Of a stretch of DNA of 37,293 nt, positions 33,417-37,293 are shown piece by piece. Numbering within the stretch: the stretch's first letter is position 1; each line of letters begins with the position of its first letter. Below the pieces are notes generated by a model, which was not told the DNA's origin, searched no databases, and saw only the letters and a list, made by a program, of their open reading frames with translations. Origin of the DNA: Lentimicrobiaceae bacterium (GTDB taxonomy: Bacteria; Bacteroidota; Bacteroidia; Bacteroidales; JALOCA01); the NCBI GenBank assembly GCA_023227965.1, contig JALOCA010000033.1:1-37293 (forward strand), read 5' to 3'. The position numbers were made by a program, and so were the translations under genes.

Positions 33417-33440
33417 AAAAATATTTGCAACTCAGCCAGT

Positions 33441-33602
33441 GTCTTGGAGCAATTACAGCTCATTAACGAGCTGAACGAGGAAGAAAAGGGCATCCTGCTC
33501 AAGCTGATTGAGACTTTTGTTTCTAAAAAACGGTTTAATGATTATCTGCAAAAAAATATTGCTGCATATAAACAAAAAAGCCCGGCAAGTCCGGGCTTTT
33601 AA
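33441..33602 (+). pseudogene. 3' remnant of a probable HTH-type regulator
   Basis: The plus-strand frame reads VLEQLQLINELNEEEKGILL and on for 53 codons to a stop within a terminator hairpin. This resembles the C-terminal part of Bacteroidota XRE-type regulators (a heptad-like helix after the DNA-binding domain), with the DNA-binding half missing. It has no start codon of its own. Confidence 0.4.
33576..33600. terminator. Terminator hairpin
   Basis: GCCCGG (33580-33585) pairs with CCGGGC (33591-33596), flanked by A-runs and T-runs. On the minus strand it lies 20 nt after the immunity gene ending at 33620; on the plus strand it ends the regulator remnant. Confidence 0.85.
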
Positions 33603-33619
33603 GAAACAGAGTATCCTCT

Positions 33620-34174
33620 TTAATTACGGTTTTCTTCAATCTTTATACTTTCACAAAACACCTCAAAATCTTTACTTGTTGATTCATCAACATTCATAAC
33701 CTCAAATAAAGTTGAATCTTTCTTTAGATAAATCAATTGTCTATAGGAAGCTTTTGGTTCTTTACTCCTTAAGATTACACGAAGTGCTTTTAAATTTCCA
33801 ATCGTCACAGTATCTCTCTTTTCTATAACATCTCCTTTAAATACGGTTTTCCATGAAGAAATTAAATAGTTTATTGAGTAATCTGCAGTATCTTGCATAC
33901 AAATACACCATTGCCTAGTATTATCCTCAAATGAAGCTTCGTTTTCATCGTAATGTTCGGTATTAACGCCGACACAAAGACAATTATCTATTGAGCGAGC
34001 AACTGTGATATTATTCGGATACTTAAACTCTATAATAAAACCTGCATCAATCGTATCATGGTGTGTTATCCACTGGCTATAAACACTTCCTGCATTTTCT
34101 ACTGTTTTAGTCAGTTTTCTTTGACAAGATAAGAATACTACAAATAGAACCAGAATAAAATATTTCATTCGCAT
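33620..34174 (-). CDS. Lipoprotein immunity candidate for the papain-like tip
   Basis: A 184-residue lipoprotein (MRMKYFILVLFVVFLSCQRK, Cys 17; the start could also be the second ATG at 34168). The mature part has GFIIEFKYPNNITVARSID and a Cys-rich segment with CLCVG and WCICMQ, and no family I recognise. It follows the papain-like tip gene by 17 nt and is followed by a hairpin terminator. A periplasmic lipoprotein fits immunity to a peptidoglycan-cleaving toxin. Confidence 0.7.
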   Translation of the reverse strand: MRMKYFILVLFVVFLSCQRKLTKTVENAGSVYSQWITHHDTIDAGFIIEFKYPNNITVARSIDNCLCVGVNTEHYDENEASFEDNTRQWCICMQDTADYSINYLISSWKTVFKGDVIEKRDTVTIGNLKALRVILRSKEPKASYRQLIYLKKDSTLFEVMNVDESTSKDFEVFCESIKIEENRN

Positions 34175-34191
34175 ATAATGTTGTAATTAAT

Positions 34192-35148
34192 TTATTTAGC
34201 AGGTAGAGAATACCAAATCATTCCTGAGTAGTTGGGATTCTGGAAACTATTTAATTTTCCGGGGCCAATGTTTGTTGGTCGAGGACTTCCATTTACATTA
34301 GTTGTTTTACCGCCTATAATTTGTTTATTTTCAATTATAGAACCAGAAGTATTATACCGAGTTACATCAAATGTTTTTGTTGTCATGGTTACAACATGAC
34401 CTCCATTTGCGCCAACAACTAGATTGCCTTTACCAGCTGATTCTTGGGCAGAAGCTACGGATTTTTCAGCAGTAACTTTACTAGCCAAATCATTCGTAAT
34501 CCCTCGAGCTAAAGAGTTTCCATTTACAATTTCGATATTATCAACAGTTTTACCTTGTGCTTCAGTGGCAGATTCATAAGTTCGCCCTACAAAGTTCACG
34601 GATTGATTACATTTGTCGTAATTGTTTGTAACATAATCTTGAGCCCCAGCTACCGCTCCCTCTACACTAACTTCATTTTTTCCTCCTTGATTACTATACT
34701 CTCCAGTAAATTTAAAATATTCATCAGTCTTATCATTTCCCGTAAGTTTGAAAACGGCATTCGAACCATCTTCAACATGAAGTGTTTTATTACCATCTTT
34801 ATCTAAAAAATCAGTCATTTCCATTCCATCCGGATCAATAAACCGTATTGGATTATTTAGTGCATAATTATATGGGCTCCATCTTCTTCCTTTTTCTGCC
34901 AACGGATCCACGGTGGTCCATCTACCAATCACCGGGTCATACATCCTGGCTCCGTAATCGTACCAGTTAAGGCCGTAATCTTCCTGTAATTCTTTGCCGT
35001 TGTACAGGTAATTATTCTTTAAATCTGCACCGGAGGTATAGCCCAAGGCTTCCAACTGCATGCCAAAGGGATAGTAATGCTGGTATTCCATTACCTGCGG
35101 CAGGCCCGGGGCGGCATATTGGTTTTTTATCTGACAACCTGTTGGCAT
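34192..35148 (-). CDS. Displaced Rhs tip with papain-like peptidoglycan hydrolase toxin
   Basis: A 318-residue Rhs tip starting MPTGCQIKNQYAAPGLPQVM from shared leader copy E. The core end runs to NNPIRFIDPDG (residue 108). The tip has a catalytic Cys in YDKCNQSVNF (C180) and a His in GNGGH-VVTM-type context (GGHVVTMT, H251), the spacing of papain-like NlpC/P60 or Tae-like amidases that cut peptidoglycan. No signal peptide or shell domain is present. The assignment of the tip is by motif and is less certain than that of the M15 tip. The downstream lipoprotein is its probable immunity protein. Confidence 0.75.
   Translation of the reverse strand: MPTGCQIKNQYAAPGLPQVMEYQHYYPFGMQLEALGYTSGADLKNNYLYNGKELQEDYGLNWYDYGARMYDPVIGRWTTVDPLAEKGRRWSPYNYALNNPIRFIDPDGMEMTDFLDKDGNKTLHVEDGSNAVFKLTGNDKTDEYFKFTGEYSNQGGKNEVSVEGAVAGAQDYVTNNYDKCNQSVNFVGRTYESATEAQGKTVDNIEIVNGNSLARGITNDLASKVTAEKSVASAQESAGKGNLVVGANGGHVVTMTTKTFDVTRYNTSGSIIENKQIIGGKTTNVNGSPRPTNIGPGKLNSFQNPNYSGMIWYSLPAK
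34908..35117 (-). repeat. Rhs core-end repeat, copy 4
   Basis: About 210 bp nearly identical to copy 1, including the shared segment for AAPGLPQVMEYQHYYPFGMQ. The four copies lie in the same orientation within 6.5 kb. Confidence 0.8.
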
Positions 35149-35156
35149 ATCGTTGA

Positions 35157-35219
35157 TTGTAATTGCGAAATTACAAATTTTGCATTATTATGAGCGGAAT
35201 TGCAAATGCAGCTCGGCAT
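35157..35219. repeat. Cassette leader, copy E
   Basis: TTGTAATT (35157-35164) pairs perfectly with AATTACAA (35169-35176). GAGCGGAATT (35192-35201) pairs imperfectly with AATGCAGCTC (35205-35214). On the minus strand TTTG is followed after 20 nt by CAAAATTTG, close to a promoter -33/-7 pair. The ATG of the papain-like tip lies 8 nt beyond the first hairpin. Confidence 0.75.
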
Positions 35220-35268
35220 GGGCTTATATCCGGGATTTTAGAACTAAACAATCTTACTTATAGTAATG

Positions 35269-35297
35269 ACAAAGTCCAGAACTGCGCCGGGCTTTGT
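35269..35297 (-). other. Hairpin after the M15 cassette
   Basis: ACAAAGTCCAG pairs with CCGGGCTTTGT with one mismatch and one wobble around a 7-nt loop. It sits 5 nt after the immunity gene. There is no T-run on the minus strand, so it is not a standard terminator; it might still protect the mRNA end. Confidence 0.45.
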
Positions 35298-35302
35298 TAT
35301 TT

Positions 35303-35923
35303 TTATGGTTCACTTGTGGTTTCAACGCCTTTAATCTCTCTGCAATTTTTCAGGTATTGTAAATTGCTAATGTATTCTTGAGTTTGCGGCTGTATCTTTC
35401 TTTCTCTAATTTTACCATTAAGGATATCTACAATAAAGATTAAACTATCAAGCTTATTATTGTTATTCTTTGCCTTTTGAACCCATACTAAACTGATAGT
35501 TTTCTCTTCCTTATTTATACAATTACCCACAAATAATCTTGATTCAAAAATCAATTCATTGTTTTCATAATCAAATTCTTTTCCGGGATATGTATATTTG
35601 GGCAATTCAATAAGTGGCTTTATTGTATCTTTAGGACTGATTATAAAAACAGAGATATTCTCATCGCATTCTTTGCATGTTCTACCTGACACAACAAAAT
35701 AAGTAATGCCATTACTGTCTGCTATGGATTCTAAGTAGTTCATCTCATAAAGTCTTGTATTGATACGACTATTGTCATTAAAAATAAGAAACATACCATC
35801 AACTTTTTTAAAATCCCATGCTTTTTGAGTAGGTTTAAGAGCATTTTCAACCAAAGCATTTTGATTTGTATTATTACATGCTACGATTATAAGCATTGCA
35901 ATGAAAACTAATTTCTGTTTCAT
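35303..35923 (-). CDS. Lipoprotein immunity candidate for the M15 tip
   Basis: A 206-residue lipoprotein (MKQKLVFIAMLIIVAC, Cys 16). The mature part has DGMFLIFNDNSRINTRLYEM and a Cys pair (CKEC) near residue 85. The family is not recognised. It lies 18 nt downstream of the M15 tip gene, the standard place for immunity. As the toxin is a probable peptidoglycan peptidase, a periplasmic lipoprotein partner makes sense. Confidence 0.7.
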   Translation of the reverse strand: MKQKLVFIAMLIIVACNNTNQNALVENALKPTQKAWDFKKVDGMFLIFNDNSRINTRLYEMNYLESIADSNGITYFVVSGRTCKECDENISVFIISPKDTIKPLIELPKYTYPGKEFDYENNELIFESRLFVGNCINKEEKTISLVWVQKAKNNNNKLDSLIFIVDILNGKIRERKIQPQTQEYISNLQYLKNCREIKGVETTSEP

Positions 35924-35941
35924 AACTTTTATTTTTAAATA

Positions 35942-37293
35942 TTAAGGATTCCATGGAAAATACTTATTTGAACCGTTTACTATTTTATATATCATTAGTA
36001 AATTATCATGCCTTGGATTCAAATCAACATGAACATGTGGTGGTAATGCGCCGGGAGTACTATAGTTTGGATAATATATTGTTGTATTAAATAATCCTGA
36101 AGCCTGAGCTTGTATAGCTACATCTCTGTTTGGTATTCCCCTAACAACTACATCAGCAGCATCGCCATATAAGTGCCTGCTTCCTTTTGACCCCCCTACC
36201 GATGCATTTCTTGCTGCGCTTCTGTCTCCTCCAACAACTGTAACATCATAGCCCATCTGATCGGCAAAGTCTTGTAGCCGTCCCTTTAATTCATTAGATG
36301 ATATTTTATAGTTGCCAAAATCAACACTACCCCCTTGTCCTGAGGGAAAAGCAAAAAAGGTACAAATAACTTCACCAGGTGTAGAGAAACTAAATGGCAA
36401 AGAGCCCACTTCTCCCTCCCTTTGCATTAAGCTCCAGTTGCTTCTTTGAACCCATATGCCATCTTTTCCATTCTTTTTTCCAAAGACCATGGGAAATACA
36501 TTGGATAAAACACTGGAAATATCTTGCTCAGATGTAACAGTAACAGCATTTGGCAAAATATAATTATTATACACCTCGCCATAGGAAACATATTCTCCAT
36601 TTGCATTATGATAGCTCCCGGTAATATAATCATAATGATAACCTCTTGGTATTCCTGCCGGTAAGGCAGATGCGCCCCAGCCTCCGTTACTGCTTAAGCT
36701 TGGTGCAGAATACGACCAGCCTCCTTCGCTATACCTCATATATCCACCACGATACCAAAAACCGGCATTTTCATAAGCATAACGGTCTGTCATCGCTTCT
36801 AAATAACTTGAACCATTATCAGTACTACCAGAGCCGCCACTGTCTTCGTCATCACCTTTGCCATCAGGATCATCATTGTTCCATCCTGTAGGATCAACAT
36901 ACATCAGCGGATTATTAAGACAGTATGAATACCGGTTGTAATTCTGAGCATTTCCGGGTGATTGTACAACGTTATCCGGGCTGAGGAACCGTTGCAGGTA
37001 GGGGTCATATAACCTCCCGTTCATATTTATAAGTCCGAAGTTAGTCATATGTTCATGTCCGGTAAAGCCACGGTCGAAACGGGGCTGAGTGGTATTGCGG
37101 TTTACAAGGGCATCAGTAATATCTATCTCCAGTATTTGCCATGTATCCGGGTCGCGCGGCCGTCCCCACGCATCATAGCTGTAACTGTCTGTTACCGCCC
37201 CTGCATCATTGGTAATTTTTAACCACGAACCCAAGTAGTCGGTATATACATAATTCATGGTTGCGTTGTTTTGTACATCTTTTTCATATACGG
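35942..37293 (-). CDS. Rhs protein with M15 peptidase tip (5' end outside the window)
   Basis: The frame is open to the right edge (VYEKDVQNNATMNYVYTDYL across the edge), so the gene continues beyond the window. From the first internal ATG (37258) there are 438 residues. Residues 1-125 are an Rhs core of a different type from the other cassettes (DYLGSWLKIT, DAWGRPRDP, GFTGHEHM, GLINMNGRLYDPYLQRFLSP, ending NNPLMYVDPTG). A glycine/serine-rich linker follows. The tip is an M15-type zinc peptidase, with H362 and D369 in SRHLYGDAADV and H408/H410 in PPHVHVDL, related to D,D- or L,D-carboxypeptidases that cleave peptidoglycan peptides. It may be the only cassette attached to a full Rhs gene. Confidence 0.85.
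   Translation of the reverse strand, partial: VYEKDVQNNATMNYVYTDYLGSWLKITNDAGAVTDSYSYDAWGRPRDPDTWQILEIDITDALVNRNTTQPRFDRGFTGHEHMTNFGLINMNGRLYDPYLQRFLSPDNVVQSPGNAQNYNRYSYCLNNPLMYVDPTGWNNDDPDGKGDDEDSGGSGSTDNGSSYLEAMTDRYAYENAGFWYRGGYMRYSEGGWSYSAPSLSSNGGWGASALPAGIPRGYHYDYITGSYHNANGEYVSYGEVYNNYILPNAVTVTSEQDISSVLSNVFPMVFGKKNGKDGIWVQRSNWSLMQREGEVGSLPFSFSTPGEVICTFFAFPSGQGGSVDFGNYKISSNELKGRLQDFADQMGYDVTVVGGDRSAARNASVGGSKGSRHLYGDAADVVVRGIPNRDVAIQAQASGLFNTTIYYPNYSTPGALPPHVHVDLNPRHDNLLMIYKIVNGSNKYFPWNP

Noticed and set aside
33308..33502. Minus-strand 64-codon frame near copy D
   Set aside because: It runs antisense to the regulator remnant and out of frame with the Rhs core. The Rhs frame explains this DNA better.
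26832..35219. CRISPR array
   Set aside because: The repeated leader copies are kilobases apart, vary in sequence and are not separated by short uniform spacers; no cas genes are present.
26140..37293. Type VI secretion genes accompanying the Rhs array
   Set aside because: I looked for Hcp, VgrG, PAAR or sheath-like proteins and saw none in the window, so the delivery route cannot be assigned.

Overview
The window comes from a member of the Bacteroidota (order not resolved). Supporting evidence: a protein with a C-terminal type IX secretion (T9SS) sorting domain, a seven-TM AraC-type regulator, several Bacteroidota-type -7 promoter boxes (TAnnTTTG), few recognisable Shine-Dalgarno sites, and many exported outer-membrane and lipoproteins.

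Positions 1 to about 26,100 are an ordinary chromosomal stretch of small transcription units. In order: a large secreted multidomain protein ending in paired dockerin-like calcium loops; a membrane-anchored AraC regulator with a tandem repeat in front of it; panB with an RluA-family pseudouridine synthase; a lipoprotein; dnaK; a T9SS cargo protein; an unknown exported protein; an OmpA/TPR outer-membrane protein; a TrmH-type methyltransferase divergent from mutS; tRNA-Gly(GCC) and tRNA-Leu(TAA); a GNAT-type protein with 5'-methylthioadenosine phosphorylase; an outer-membrane pair (HhH barrel protein plus PorV/PorQ-like protein); and a DUF2461 protein. Clear hairpin terminators separate many of these.

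Positions about 26,140 to 37,293 are an array of Rhs-type polymorphic toxin cassettes, all on the minus strand. Reading downstream from the right edge: an Rhs tail with an M15-type peptidase tip plus lipoprotein; an Rhs tip with a papain-like (Cys/His) tip plus lipoprotein; a larger Rhs fragment with a MepA-like metallopeptidase tip plus exported protein; an IS200-type insertion sequence; an Rhs fragment with a JAB/JAMM tip plus exported protein; an Rhs tip with another JAB/JAMM tip plus exported protein; then two exported proteins without toxins. Four of the cassettes carry near-identical DNA (about 180-280 bp) for the end of the Rhs core, followed by unrelated tips. Each tip is followed at 18 nt or less, in one case overlapping, by a small exported protein that is the likely immunity factor.

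The most striking feature is a shared leader: two inverted repeats followed by an ATG and a few conserved codons. It precedes the two fully displaced tips, and decayed copies precede the two toxin-less genes, where only micro-ORFs of 16 and 27 codons remain. A motif from the edge of this leader (CCGCTCAGCCGGGG) abuts or lies close to the 3' ends of several cassettes, so cassettes look like units bounded by this sequence. The leader may act as a recombination boundary, an expression signal, or both. All putative immunity proteins carry export signals and three of five tips look like peptidoglycan hydrolases, so the arsenal seems aimed at the periplasm.
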